From NCBI RefSeq assembly GCF_902806685.2, contig NC_048539.1:9126501-9190500 (forward strand): a stretch of 64,000 bases of DNA, written 5' to 3'. A program made the translations under genes and the position numbers. The DNA is from Maniola hyperantus (lineage: Eukaryota; Arthropoda; Insecta; Lepidoptera; Nymphalidae). Below the pieces are notes generated by a model that was given only the letters and a program-made list of their open reading frames with translations, did not search any database and was not told the DNA's origin. Shown piece by piece: positions 23,201 through 34,800 of this stretch. Within the stretch, counting starts at the first letter, position 1, and every line of letters starts with the position of its first letter.

Positions 23201-25397
23201 GTACACTTTTTGATTGGACAGTAACGAAGATATAAACCAGCAAACATGAGCCACTCTGGCCCCGCCCACTTTCTTTGCAGGCCGTTACTTGTTGCAAATA
23301 TGAATCAGCATCCGTAAAAGCTCTGCATCAATTGATGCGGATGTGGATTCGCATTTATTCAGACAGAATTAATGCGAATATTCCACATTTGCGGATGCGA
23401 AAACGCTAATCTAAAACTGCTCTAAGATGTGACAGAATAATTGAAGAAAAAAGTTTAAAAGGGCTAGAACCTAGGCATGGGACACCCAACAGAAGCAGAG
23501 CTGTACTGTCTCGCTCGCATATAATAATAATGATATGCGCTGCTCAGTCAATCTGACCGCGTTCGTTCGTTTCACTCTTTGCCATATAGGACCCCATCTC
23601 AAACGTCCGATATTTCTATCGTTTTCTTTCAATAAATAATTGGGGAAAAGTAAATAATTATAATTTAATTTTGATGTACCATTTTACCTAAGAAGATGAT
23701 TTAACCTATCATCCGTGAGACCTCTCTCAGATAGATTAAGCACACAAATGTTGTATTCCAATTGTCCAGCCAGAGCCATTATAAAAGACGATTTACCGCA
23801 ACCTGGTGGCCCGTGAAGCAGATAGCCTGAAAATAGAAATCTGGATAGCTAACTCTTATAGCTTCATCCAATTCACTGTCTGTCACAGTCATTTTAAAAA
23901 CAAACTATAAAAGTTGAAAAGCATATTTATATAAAACCTGGGCTGTTACCACTACTGAGGCATATTTAAATTTAACAAAATAAATTTTTCAGGGTATCTC
24001 CTGAAGGCATTTCTTAGCAACTACATAGGGCTTTTTATGGTTCGAGGGGTGCCAATGGGACCCTATTACTAAGAGCCACTGTCCATCTGTCCGTCTGTCA
24101 GAGGGCTGTATCTCGTGAACCGTAATATGTAGAGTAGAAATTTTCCGGAATGTGTATTTATATTGCCGCTATAACAAATTATAAGAATTTCAAAATGATC
24201 ACCATGAAACTAAAAAAATGTAATTTCTTGTACAATGTTATTGAATCCTTCATGTGCGAGTTGGACTCACACTTGACCCAATTTTTGTTTAAAAGTTTTA
24301 TGTTAAGCTTACGTACCTCTTCTATATGGTATACCCCTGTCAGTATACCAATGTGGATTATCAATGAAATCCAGACAGTCTGTTAGGATTTTCTCTGTCA
24401 ACCCTGATTTCAGCACTACACTTTCGAGGGGTCTCCGCCTTCGAGGATGTCCGAACGGCCGCCATTCAGACCCCATCGCCGTGTACATCACTGTCATGCC
24501 TTCATGTTGTTTTAGAGCCATCGTTCTTGCTGTAAAAAAGGCGTTATTTGTTATTTATAACCTAGCACTTGGCTATAAAAGGTTTTTGAGTGGTGTTTTT
24601 ATTTTATTATATTTTATCATACCTTCTTCAAGAATATCATAATAGAGCTGTTTGTTTCGCCCGAAGGCTGTTAAAGTAACAGTCTCAAATGGAATTCCCA
24701 TGTGCAGATCTATAGTTTGTTGCTCTCTTGTTCTATCCACTCTTATCCATGTTGCACCATATCTGTAAAAGTTTACAAATGATCTGTTTCAAATCTTCAA
24801 CTCCAAAACTACAGTTTCATAATAATATGAAACATTTTTCGTTCTCGCCATATTTTAGTTTCTATTAAGTAGAAAGTTTCTACTAAATCTATTATGAGGA
24901 AGAAGGTATATAAGCTTGACTATATGCTAATACATAAGCATACTAAGCAGTTAGGTAATGTTTTATCAGCTAAATTGTGTAATGCCTATTGCACACTAAT
25001 TTTAACAGTTAAAAGGTAATTTTACAAAAATTGAGTTGTAATAATATTGTAATTCGTAATAGACGGATAGCTACCTGAAGAAATGCTGGCCGACACTAGG
25101 TATGAAATCATATTTTGTCTTTATTTGACCTGTGTCCTTCTGAAGAAAAGAAGTTTCTACACTAAGATGCTGGGTTTGTTTTGCTCCCTTCTTTGTGATC
25201 CAATGCAGTAGCCATTGGTAAGATTTATCCCGGCATGGCACTTCCAGAGTTATCATACAATGTCTTCGAAATAATAACGTAGATGTTTGAAAACCTTTTC
25301 GTGCAATAGCCGCCGCAGCCCCGACGCCAAACAGGCCGAAACCAGCACCGAAATATGGATTCTGTGACAACGAGGCTACATATTCAGCTAATGCCAT
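20274..25397 (-). CDS. Bcs1: Mitochondrial chaperone BCS1 (AAA-ATPase)
   Basis: Seven exons: 25397-25075, 24762-24623, 24529-24317, 23826-23688, 22935-22741, 21684-21550 and 20394-20274. All borders are GT-AG, and they join to 421 codons plus TAG, the usual family length (~420). BCS1 is an inner-membrane AAA protein that translocates the folded Rieske iron-sulphur protein into respiratory complex III. Seen: an N-terminal membrane segment with internal targeting (NPYFGAGFGLFGVG, then an Ala-rich stretch); the BCS1-specific domain (MITLEVPCRDKSY, QHLSVETSFLQ, GSEWRPFGHPRRRRPL); GIPYRRGYLLHGPPGCGKSS (Walker A); IILLEDIDAAF (Walker B); GLLNCLDGVAS; IVFMTTN (sensor 1); LDPALIRPGRVD (arginine-finger region); and a short C-terminal helix region (SPAQVQGYFMFHKH). 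No frameshift or lost catalytic residue. Introns carry RTE and GTTCCG repeats. Every catalytic motif is intact, so it should be functional. Confidence 0.96.
20440..20760 (+). mobile_element. Lep1-like Helitron fragment with a nested MITE
   Basis: Starts TCCATACTAATAATATGAAT with a TCTGTCTGTC run and TTTTCACGGCTCATCAGC. It is then broken by the MITE at 20513-20632 and resumes with AGATTTTGATCAAGTTTGGC and TAGCTTGCATCCCGGAGACG. The CTAG end is degenerate. Confidence 0.7.
20513..20632. mobile_element. MITE family D (GCCCCCCGATTG ... CAATTGGGGGGC)
   Basis: The inverted termini GCCCCCCGATTGCGTAAGAA and TTCTTACACAATTGGGGGGC enclose two CCTTTGATTGGTT/CCATTGATTGGTT blocks. The host Helitron sequence on both sides joins cleanly (CAG on each side), so this is an insertion, probably with a 3-bp CAG duplication. 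A second member is at 57222-58047, where the flank is CTG. CWG duplications would fit PIF/Harbinger elements. Confidence 0.8.
20797..20977 (+). mobile_element. MITE family E, left-truncated subfamily
   Basis: Begins CAGTGGCCCTACCGCGGTTG and ends ATTGATGCAGGTTTTAGACA, then ATCGCCCTACTGG. It is nearly identical to 61353-61534 and to the right two thirds of the full element at 46662-46930. The Bcs1 stop codon (20274) lies ~520 bp away; this copy is inside the sixth Bcs1 intron (between exons 6 and 7). Confidence 0.8.
21044..21415. mobile_element. DNA-transposon remnant with TGCCTGTCCACTG termini
   Basis: TGCCTGTCCACTG near 21044 and CAGTGGACAGGCA near 21403 are inverted. The interior has repeated GCGGAGCGGAGCGAGAAAGT units. 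A small related piece occurs at 51920-51965 (GCTCCGCTCCGCTCG ... CACCAGTGGACAAGC). It lies in the last Bcs1 intron. Confidence 0.65.
21858..22045 (+). pseudogene. RTE-like ORF2 C-terminal fragment
   Basis: Broken frames read VLPVMTYGSE, LTMGLIRRLRITQRAME and IRNEEIR-type sequence, the C-terminal region of RTE-clade LINE proteins. It includes the 21890-21930 stretch (CATATGGATCCGAGACATGA). It sits in Bcs1 intron 5, opposite to the gene. A related fragment on the minus strand is at 30235-30480. Confidence 0.7.
22140..22320 (+). mobile_element. Helitron-like element, GAAGTTCGCCGGGGCAGCTAG family
   Basis: TATAAAAATGAATCGCTGAATG at the left, GAACCGATTTTGCTAATTC in the middle, and a hairpin-prone GGTACGAAGTTCGCCGGGGC followed by AGCTAGTTA at the right. 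The CTAG terminus with a subterminal GC-rich stretch fits a non-autonomous Helitron. It is in Bcs1 intron 5. Confidence 0.6.
22441..22712 (-). repeat. Diverged GTTCCG-type repeat
   Basis: GCCAAGTGCAAGTCGGACTA and GCCGGTTCCGTAACATACAA at one end; TATAGCGGCAATAGAAATA, ATCACGAGATACAGCCGGAT and TACGAAACCCTAAAAAGG at the other. It lies just 3' of BCS1 exon 5. A further relative is at 24022-24290 in the opposite sense, in the intron between exons 3 and 4. Confidence 0.65.
22995..23687. other. BCS1 intron 4: repeat-like sequence
   Basis: Between exons 4 and 5. Region 23085-23410 is rich in variants of ATGTGGATGCGAAT in both orientations (CATCCATAGATGTGGATTAT, GCGGATGTGGATTCGCATTT, CACATTTGCGGATGCGAAAA), a hairpin-type repeat of unknown class. 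No coding sequence other than the host exons. Confidence 0.5.
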
Positions 25398-25629
25398 TGT
25401 ATCATGTATTGCTTAACTGATAAATATACAAAAATAACATATATTTAATAAGATATTATGTAAATTTATGTTACGCCACCCACAAGTTTTGGTTGTTTGC
25501 CGTTTGGTCATGTTGATTTGACATTGGCATTTGCATCACAGAGTACATTATATATATTTGCATGACAGGTGACACTGATAATGCTGATCGTAGGTTTTTT
25601 TTGCGTAGATAGAATAATAGGTAGATGTA

Positions 25630-26050
25630 AGTGCTGTGTAACCGCGTATGAGATAGCGATAGCACGACGTAACGATGAAAAAGCTGACATTGGCTAATCT
25701 GTGTAAAGCCAGAAGAAGAACAAAAAAAAAAAAAAACGTTGAATAACACGACAATTATTACCATTGATTAGTAGTCAATATTTGTACTGACCGATCAACA
25801 ATATTTGAATTAAACGTTTTTTATGTAAAAACAAGTAAATAACTCATGAGAAATACGTAATTCTCAAAGTTTGTATTGCAACTTCTTGTATGTATTCTTG
25901 AGAAAAACCAGTTACACTATAAGGGACAAAAAATAGGTTAGCTGCGTCTCTGTTTATCACATTAGTAACTTTATCTGTGCTCTCTTTTTAGTGCGAATGA
26001 GAAAGCAAACGTATCTACCTTTATTACTCTATCTACGGTTTTTTCATATT
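25630..26050 (+). repeat. Duplicated non-coding segment, copy A
   Basis: Shares ACCGCGTATGAGATAGCGAT, AGCACGACGTAACGATG, TAGTAGTCAATATTTGTA, AAACGTTTTTTATGTAAAAA, GAGCTGCGTCTCTGTTTATC-type and CTCTCTTTTTAGTG blocks with 26725-27060 in the same orientation. It lies just upstream of BCS1 and so may include promoter sequence. Confidence 0.75.
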
Positions 26051-26331
26051 TTGGTGCGTGTAGTTTTTTTTTTTTTTTTTTAATTTATTTTACGGCCCTG
26101 GATAACAGTCCTTTAAGGCCTTTCAAAAATTTGCGTGTACAGTAGAAACGTTTAACCACAGAGTACTTTTAACATATGGAAACGTTTAACATTGAAGTAG
26201 AGTAGTACATGAGTAGTACTTAATTCACTATTTTGAGATGCTAGGTATGAAAAAAATTTCGCGTAAACTGTGAGGCGCGTAAGTTATCCGTACTATTGTC
26301 ATAATAATGAAAAAAATATGTTGCTCTGTAC

Positions 26332-26631
26332 CCGTAGTACAAGATTTTACGTCTCACCAAACCAAATTCGAGAGTCGAAATACTTCCGCGTTATAGTAAA
26401 CTGGATCTTAAATGCCTTGTTTTAAAGCTCAAGTTTGTCTACACTTCTACAGCCAGCGCTCCAAGCGGAAACATTGCGAAATTAAAATCAGAGGCATTTA
26501 TAAAATATATAGGCAAATATTCATATTTGACTTCAATTCAAGGCTATTTAGGTCCATTTTACTGTAACGCGGAAGTATTTCGACTCTCGAATTTGGTTTC
26601 GTTTGGTGAGACGTAAAATCTTGTACTACGG
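26332..26631. mobile_element. 300-bp MITE with ~65-bp terminal inverted repeats
   Basis: Left arm: CCGTAGTACAAGATTTTACG, then TCTCACCAAACCAAATTCGA and GAGTCGAAATACTTCCGCGT. The right arm is its complement (ACGCGGAAGTATTTCGACTC ... GTAAAATCTTGTACTACGG) with only small differences. The terminal 20 bases are perfect. It lies between the two copies of the duplicated segment, and the high arm identity suggests a young element. Confidence 0.88.
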
Positions 26632-26724
26632 ATACTGTCGGCTAGCTTTTCATGGCCAATCTGTTTAATCAAGTTTATCCCAGAAAATGAAAATTCGAGA
26701 TTCAACTATGCAACTCACTGAAAC

Positions 26725-27160
26725 TATAACCGCGTATGAGATAGCGATAGCACGACGTAACGATGCACGACAATTACCATTGTTTAGTAGTCAATATTTG
26801 TATTAAACGTTTTTTATGTAAAAACAAGTAGGTAAATAACTAATGAGAAATACAATTAGGCCACGAATTCTCATGGTTTGTTTTGCAACTAAAGTTGTAT
26901 TCCTTGAAAAAAATAGGTGAGCTGCGTCTCTGTTTATCACAATCATTAGTTCCGTGATTAGTAACTTTATCTGTACCTACTCTCTTTTTAGTGTGAATGA
27001 GAAAGCAAACGTTCCTTTGTCTAGATTTTTTACTCAGTTTACGGTCAGCTCGTACTTTGCGTCCTAGAGAGCAAATTTACCACTTTCCAAATTTCAAAGG
27101 GCAAAAGGGTTGTTTCCGAGCAAGTGAGATGAAAAGAGTATCTCAGTCGGAGACATAAAT
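26725..27160 (+). repeat. Duplicated non-coding segment, copy B, with extension
   Basis: Partner of 25630-26050 (see there). The 3' extension (27045-27145: CAGCTCGTACTTTGCG, AGCAAATTTACCACTTTCC, AAGGGCAAAAGGGTTGTTTC, GAGTGAGATGAAAA-type) matches 1095-1200, upstream of ZAD copy 1. The unit is therefore dispersed, not just locally duplicated. Confidence 0.7.
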
Positions 27161-27740
27161 AAAAGTAAAAAGTAAAAAGTAAAATGTATGTCCCCGCCTG
27201 CGACACTCTTTAGCAAGCGGGTATCTACTGAAGTTAATACTTATTAAGTTTCGCAGGCTTTTGTGCAGTCAGTTAATTTTTATTTAAAGCATTTTTCTTT
27301 TTAGACTGAAAAACTGTCAAAGAAACCTCATACATACCTACCTAAAGATTTTAAAAACTTATTCAATGAGAAAAAAATTTAACCTTCATTTCTCATGTTT
27401 GCGAATTTGATATAATAGGGTGGTGACTACCTATTCCGTTCCAGATTTCTAAAACTCCAGCTTATTTGAAGTCTGAGCCGCGTATGTTCATAATTTGTAT
27501 GCCACAAAGTCAATTGCGATGATGTCGGTTTGGTACTAAGTAGGCAAGTACCTAGCCTCTTCCCGTAATAAAAGCTTCCACGCGCTGCGGGTCACGCGAC
27601 CCCTATCGTCGACGACTGACGTCGGTTCGTCTTAATTTATTGTTTGAGTTATTTTGTGTGTTCATGTTCATACCTATTATGAAATTATACAATTGCTGGA
27701 GCTCGCGGCTTCGTGTTTTTATGTTGCAGCTTGAAAAATA

Positions 27741-27805
27741 CGATGCCCTTATAAACGAGTAAAGTATGTGATAGGTAGGTACCTACCTATCGTTTAAGGG
27801 CATCT
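27741..27805. repeat. Short palindromic element
   Basis: Outer arms GATGCCCTTATAAACGA and TCGTTTAAGGGCATC enclose a perfect 20-bp palindrome ATAGGTAGGTACCTACCTAT (27772-27791). Probably a micro-MITE or deleted DNA transposon. Confidence 0.6.
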
Positions 27806-27909
27806 TGTTTTTTTTTAATTTTGCAATTTTTTGCTGACAAAATGATTAAAATGAACTACTTAATTTACGTTTACACGCTAGTAGGTACCTATGTGAAGTT
27901 CTATCATAA

Positions 27910-28129
27910 TCCATACTAATATTATAAATGCGATAGTGTGTCTGTCTGTCTGTCTGTCTGCTAGCTTTTCACGGCTCAACCGTTCAACAGATTTTGACGA
28001 AATTTGGTACAGAGATAGCTTGCATCCCGGGGAAGGACATAGGCTACTTTTTATCCCGGAAAAACAAAGAGTTCCCACGGGATTTTTAAAAACTACATCC
28101 ACGCGGACGAAGTCGCGGGCATTCTCTAG
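27910..28129 (+). mobile_element. Lep1-like non-autonomous Helitron (220 bp)
   Basis: Starts TC after A (TCCATACTAATATTATAAAT) and ends CTAG before T. A subterminal hairpin CGCGGAC GAA GTCGCG is present near the 3' end. The interior has a TCTGTCTG microsatellite and TTTTCACGGCTCAACCGTTC. The 5' TC, 3' CTAG, A/T insertion site and 3' hairpin are the Helitron hallmarks. Close relatives are at 30604-30823, 59177-59397 and others on the opposite strand. Confidence 0.82.
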
Positions 28130-28473
28130 TAATCCATAATAACATTAATATTATGTTCATATTACATTAATGTAAGTACACAGTTTATGTAGGTACCTAA
28201 TTTACGTGTTTGTGTAGCATTAGCAAAAATAGTAAAAGTTAATCAACTCCACACTTTAGTAGGTACCTAATTAAATTACCCTGCCTATAGGCACTATAGC
28301 TCTAAAGCTAATCAACTCAACTCAACTCAACAAAACTCATAGGCATCGATCTCGCTGTAAGAATAGGTCCCAGGATGGTACCAGCTACGGACTAGAGAAA
28401 ATATAAGGTACCAGCTGTGATTTATGATTGCAGCATTGCAATTTACCGACGGATATCCTAAGTATAAATAAGA

Positions 28474-28792
28474 AGCTGTGATAGCCTAGTGGTTAGGACG
28501 TCCGCCTTCTAATCGGAGGTCGGGAGTTCGATCCCGGGCACGCACATCTAACTTTTCGGAGTTTAGTGCGTTTTAATTAATTAAATATCACTTGCTTTAA
28601 CGCTGAAGGAAAACATCGTGAGGAAACCTGCAAGCCTGTGAGTTCTCCATAATGTTTTCAAAGGTTTGTGAAGTCTACCAATCCGCACACGGCCAGCGTG
28701 GTAGACTATGGCCAAAACCCTGCTCACTCTGAGAGGAGACCCGCGGCGCTCTGTAGTGAGACGGTGATGGGTTGATCATTATGATGATGATC
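28474..28792 (+). mobile_element. tRNA-derived SINE, full-length
   Basis: The head TGATAGCCTAGTGGTTAGGA, TCGGAGGTCGGGAGTTCGAT and CCCGGGCACGCAC contains pol III A and B boxes (TAGCCTAGTGG and GTTCGATCC). The body has GGAAAACATCGTGAGGAAAC and CCAGCGTGGTAGACTATGGC. The tail ends in an ATGATGATG run. It lies 70 bp upstream of the first detected exon of the CUB/LDLa gene. Other copies are at 36155-36474 (-), 41105-41445 (+), 46619-47216 (-, interrupted), 51211-51381 (+, truncated) and 60380-60627 (+, truncated). Confidence 0.88.
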
Positions 28793-28862
28793 CTAAGTAC
28801 CTATACGTTGCAAAAATATCAAAGGCTAAGTACAATTTACAGATTATCAAAGACATAATATT

Positions 28863-31800
28863 ATGAACTCTGGGGTACCTACTTATATCAAAATCCATAT
28901 GGCAACGCTTAAAATGGATGATCTCACTGACATGGACCGTAGAGTTTTAAACATATTATTTTTCCTAATTTATGTCAAACCTGAAGCTGATTTAGCCATT
29001 GCTGTTCAAAAGCTTAACCACCAGAAAGACATGTCGGAGTATTGCAGGCGTCGAGTGGCGCCCTCTGTGTTCCTGGGGAAGCAGGTCATGGACGCCAGCG
29101 CTCAAATTATACACTTCTCAAAGCTAGAAGTACCATACAGTTGCACGTTGAGTGTGAGGTTTGTAAGTGCTACGCTCCTAGTAACTTCTAACCGGGGACG
29201 CACTCTTCCGAGCCAAGTCCGTGAAAATACGTTTCCGTAGTCACTAGTCATAGAACTATTTGTATGGTAGCTTACGCACTACATCCAACTTCCCTTATCC
29301 AATATCTCTCCGTCATCCGTGAGAATTTGTCGGATGTGCCTCGGATTCAAGTCGAACATATTATTGACGCAGATTTGTCAAAGACGTCCCCTGAATAGCT
29401 TGGATTTGGATAAGACCGAGTTTTTATACCCGTATTTTCACGGATTCGGATCGAATAAGTTTGTGATCGCTCTTAGTGACGAGTTTTGGTAGTTTTTGAA
29501 AATAATTTTAACAATATACCAACTTACCTATCTACTTATTTATTGTTGTTATAATTTGTTGGTCCGCCCCTTGAATAATAGAATAGAATATATTTTTTAT
29601 TCAAGTAAACTTTTACAAGGGCTTTTCAATCGTCAAGTAGTTTAATTTACCACTAATTTGGAATGCCGTCCCTACCGAGAAGAACCCACCGACTGGACTG
29701 ATTTTTTAAAACATGGACAGACGCAGCGGGCGCACTTTAATTTTAACTTATATACCTATTTGCAAACTTTAGGACAGAGTCCGGCAACAACATCATCATG
29801 GTAATCCAGTTGCTATCAGGAGCGGGTTTGGTGGATGCCTGCGCTCATAATCGCGATCAGCTGATCGTATATGAATTTGGCGAAACATTCGGCGGGTACT
29901 GGGGCCATCTGCCTGAAACGATGATAAAGAAAACTACTAGGAACTACACTCGGTTCTATACACTAAAAACTACTAAACCTACTACTATTAGACGGTAAAT
30001 GTTATGAGTAACTTTATTTTCTGTTAAAACATAAAATAAAATAATAATCTACCTACCTACCTACAATTTAAGCTTAGACTCGCATGATTCCCAATTCTTC
30101 TTAACTTCCGACGCTACGCTTTCCAGTGCGAGGTCGCCATTCCAGCACCTTGGACCCCAAAGTCTATCGGTTTTTCGAACTATGTGCCCCGCCTTGCCAC
30201 TTCAGCTTCGCAACCCGCTAAACTATGTCGGTTACTCACAGTTCTCCTCCTATACGGCTCTCCTTATTTCTGATTTAATCACATAGAAAAACTCCAAGCA
30301 AAGCTCTCTCCATCGCCCGCTGAGTGACTCTGAGTTTTCTTATGAGACCCATAGTTAGCAGCCATGTCTAGGATCCATATGTCATCATTTGAAACAAGCA
30401 CTAAGTATTGGAAGACTTTGTTCTTCAAACGCTGAGGAATTACGGACGAAAAACCTCTCGAAGCTTTCCGTACGCTGCTGCCCAGCCGAGTTGCTTGAAA
30501 GTACCTAAGTAATTAATTCTCGTAGGATAAATGGATAAAAGAGTGTTTTTATAAGTATTACCTGCCTACGTACTTACTTACTGAATATTAACTTAATCAC
30601 TACTCCTATTATAAATGTAAAAGTGTGTTTGTTTGTTGGTTTGTTGGTTTGTCCTTCAATCACGTCGCAATGGAGCAACGGATCGACGTGATTTTTTGCA
30701 TAGGTTTAAGACCTGGACTTAAGGTTTAAGACATAAGCTACTTTTTATCCCGGAAAATCAAAGAGATCCCACGGGATTTTAAAAACCTAAATCCACGCGT
30801 ACGAAGTCGCGGGCATCAGCTAGTGTGAAATAAATAAGTAATAATCGAATTTCATTGCAGTACGAAAGATTTAGAAACTGATCAAAAAATTCTCATGGAT
30901 ACAATAATACCAGTGGCCACAGACAGACCGAAGGACTTCATCGAAATAGAAGTGCCGCTGGTGAATGTGTCCGGAAACTTCCAATTAGGCCCGCCGCAAC
31001 AGACGTACAATGCTGAGGAGATGTTCGACTTCATTTATGACGTCACACCGAAGTATACGGTCTATCTACGTATACCTGTATATTTAGATATGCAATTTAG
31101 TTACAGACCTACTCTCCTGAAAAGTAGCAAAATTTAACGAATTTTCCTACTGTGCTTGTACAATTTGGCGCTTGTAGAATACGATCCCGGACCGGACCTC
31201 CAACTTTTCGGAGTTACATGCAATTAAAATATCACTTGCTTAAACGGTGAAAGGAACCCTTATAGTATCACTTTGTTCTCTGTCTGTCTGTCTATCTGTC
31301 AGTCAAGAAACCTACAGGGTACTTTCCGTAGACCTAGAATCATGAAATTTGTCAGGTAGGTAGATCTTATAGCTGACATTTGGGGAAAAATCTGAAAACC
31401 GTGAATTTAGGGTTAGATCACACAAAAAAAATTAAATTGTGGTCATGAACTAATAATTAGTATTTTCAACTTTCGAAGTGAGATAACTATATCAAGTGGG
31501 TTATTATATGAAAGGTCTTCACCCGTACATTCTAAAACCGATTTATTTTTATTTTTATGCATCATAGTTTTTGAATTATCGTGCAAAATGTCGAAAAATA
31601 CGACTGTAGTACGGAACCCTCATTGCGCGAGCCTGACTCGCACTTGGCCGGTTTTTTTCTGTGAGCGATAACTTTTCTCTCCTGTGCACTAAGTACATAC
31701 CTAGGTATGCACTAGGGTTACGCGTTTCACTTGTGCTACGAATGTTTATACCTAAGTACCTATTATTAGATAAGTAAATCTAAGTTTTAGGGCTCCGTAC

Positions 31801-34800
31801 CTCAAAAGGAAGAAAGGAACCCTTATAGGATCACTTTGTTGTCTGTCTCTCCGTCTGACCGTCGTGTCTGTCAAAAATACGAAACATATAAAAATACAAC
31901 GGTAGTACGGAGCACACGGTGCGCGAGTCTGACTCGCTCTTGGCCAGTTTCCTAGTACACTTAAGTTTTCTTAGTTAAATAATTCTGTTCGTATGCCCAA
32001 AGGAACGGAGTAGAATATGAAACAAGCGTGCTGCCTTTAGTGCAGTTTTCAATAAAGAAACAAAAAGTTGTCCCAGAAAGCTACGACACAGATCAACGCT
32101 ACGATCTCGACTACGCAATCAACGGATTTACTATTGACCCTCGGTTAGTATTTAGTGGCACCGATTCCGTTGTCTTTCTCTAAACTAAATTTAGAGTATC
32201 TGCATCCTTTTCTTTTTAACAATGCTAAAAAGGGACAGAACTTTACATTTAAAGACTCTAAATTTTAGTGCACGCTACAAATTTAAACAGTAGGCTCGCG
32301 ACTGTGCGCTAAAATCACGGGTTTTACCCTCTAAAAATTAAATTTAAAACTGTCAAACTGCGTCTGTCCTTTTCATATTCTTACATTAGTGAGAAGAGGA
32401 TACATTAGTGAGGAGGCGAATACTCAAAAAGTAGGTTGTGCTCAGAAACAGTACCATTGTTTACTAGCTAATGTTTACATGCCTTACAAATCTTACAATG
32501 CAAATCGCACGCCACCTTATTATTACCGTGAAGGTACATACCCATGAATTATTATTTGTTACATCCATGCATAGGTATACCATGTACGTTGATGCCACTA
32601 TATTTTCTATATTGTATATTACTTTATGCATTTGACAATTGCCCACAAATAAAAAATAGGGAAAATAACTGCCCAATCACAAACAACAAAAAAACAATCA
32701 AAAACGTGCGAAGTTTTCCAATCCACACTTGGCCAGCGTGGTAGAGAGAAGAGAACCGTGATAGAATGCCAGTAGAAGGATAGGTGATGGATGATGATGA
32801 TGATGACTATTATGGTTTTGTATGAAACAATCGTGCCACTTACCAGTCTGGGCACAAACCTAGTTCTGGCGCACGGCTCGGTCTATGCAGTGAAGATGGA
32901 AGTGTGAACCATTCGTCAATTTGAACACAACGACGGTCCGATTTTTTCAGATTATTATTTAGTACACTTAATAAAAGAGTGTCAACTAAAAAAATAAAAT
33001 GGTCTTCGAGCAGAAGATTAAATTTTCGGAAAAAAAACTTTCGTAAGTGAGTACCTGACAAAGATTACCAATATTTCCATGTCTACTTAGTTTGCTTAGC
33101 TCTAATCTCTATTACGTATACTTATTATGTAGGTATTTGTATATTTATTTTGTATATCTGTAGATCGATTTACAACCAAAAATTGATAATAATTTATTTC
33201 AAATTTAAATTAAAACGATTTTGTCAAATAAACTACCTACTTAAAATCAAAATACATATATCTACATGTTCCTTTGGATGGCCAAACTAAATTCTTTGGC
33301 CGCGGTAGTTGCCAATTCTTGTATCCACGGTAGACTCGACAAAGCTTTCAGATAAGTACTTACTCTTCAAAGCAGCCGGGTATCACAGCCCTGGACTCTA
33401 GTCTCCTCCCTAAAATGAAGCTTCCATCGGGGTTTTTATATTTGCGCCTCTTTATTATTTTGGATTGACAAATAAATTATTTATTTGAAATATATAGGTA
33501 CTATACAGTTTATTTAGGTTCCTATAAGTCTAATACAGGTATTCAATGTATCAAATGAGTAGATATTATTAAGTACATAATAGGTATTTACTTCTTCTAG
33601 ATTATTTACACCACGTTCAAAGAGTTATTTTGTCAAAAATAGCTCTTTTACCAAAACTGTTGCTCTCACTCGGAATTCGATAGCTTGGGAGATTGAAACA
33701 TCATTCAGCAAGACAACGCGCAGTATATTGGCAGATAATATTACTATACGGAATATTTTAGATAAAGTTACTAATGGAGATCACGATATTAGTGGTTTGT
33801 AATTTTCTCTACACATTTAAGTACTATTATTATAAAATTAAAAATTATGTGTTACATAACGTTACCGACAAGGAATTCTACATCGTTGCAAATATGGATA
33901 GTTGAACATAAAATCATATAATTAAGTAAGTAGATAAGTAAATGATGGGTTTTCCTTTCCAGTGCATGCAACTCATAATAATCACATTAACAAAAATAAT
34001 AAAGAAGCTTATGTAATATTGGACAAAAGTACTGATTTTGACTCTACAACAAACATGCATCCTTTTACGTTCAGGTTCGCGATTTTATTAAATTAGGTAT
34101 ATTATTTTCCATGTATATGAAGATTTATTAATAAGTATGTATTTTAAATGTAAAAGTAGCTAGAAACTAATCAAAACAATAATTACGACATATTAAGTAG
34201 GTACGGACAAATGAAATAATAATAAAATTATTTTCCTTGTATGTTTAAGTGGAGATATAAAAATGGATAATTTATCAAGCAGTACATCATTAGTAAAGGA
34301 CAAAAAGTTAGATGGTTTTAAGTTTAATAATCGAAGATTTACATTACAAACCGACCTTAGCGAGACAAGTCAATCAACGAATAATAATAGAAATAGTTTT
34401 AATAAAATAAATAAGCACGACATTGTAACAGGTAGGTACTGCTCTATAGTCAGTAGGTTTATAAACTTATCTGTTAATGGAAAAATTATATTATCACATT
34501 TTTACATTACCTATTTATTATATAATTTTCAGTAAACATTAGCACGGCGATGCCGGGTAATCCAAGTAATAATAATATAAGCAATAAAAATAGAATAGAA
34601 CAAGCGAAATTGTACGTACCCTATTGATACCATTATGATTTATTATATTTTACACTCACTAAAAAAATAATTGTCCTTACTGATTCCATATCTTATGTTA
34701 ACAAGAGGAACTATGGTGGACCACGAATCATGGGAAAATATAGTCCAAGCAGCCCCTGTGATGGCCGTTGTTTTAAATAAAAGTGATATATTTGTTAACA

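Noticed and set aside
24309..24521. A 70-codon frame beginning with Met that could be taken as a small gene
   Set aside because: It is the third exon of BCS1 read past its donor site; the family motif continues in the next exon.
28474..28560. Possible tRNA gene
   Set aside because: A- and B-box motifs are present, but the sequence continues as a dispersed SINE body and recurs in five other places, so it is a SINE head.
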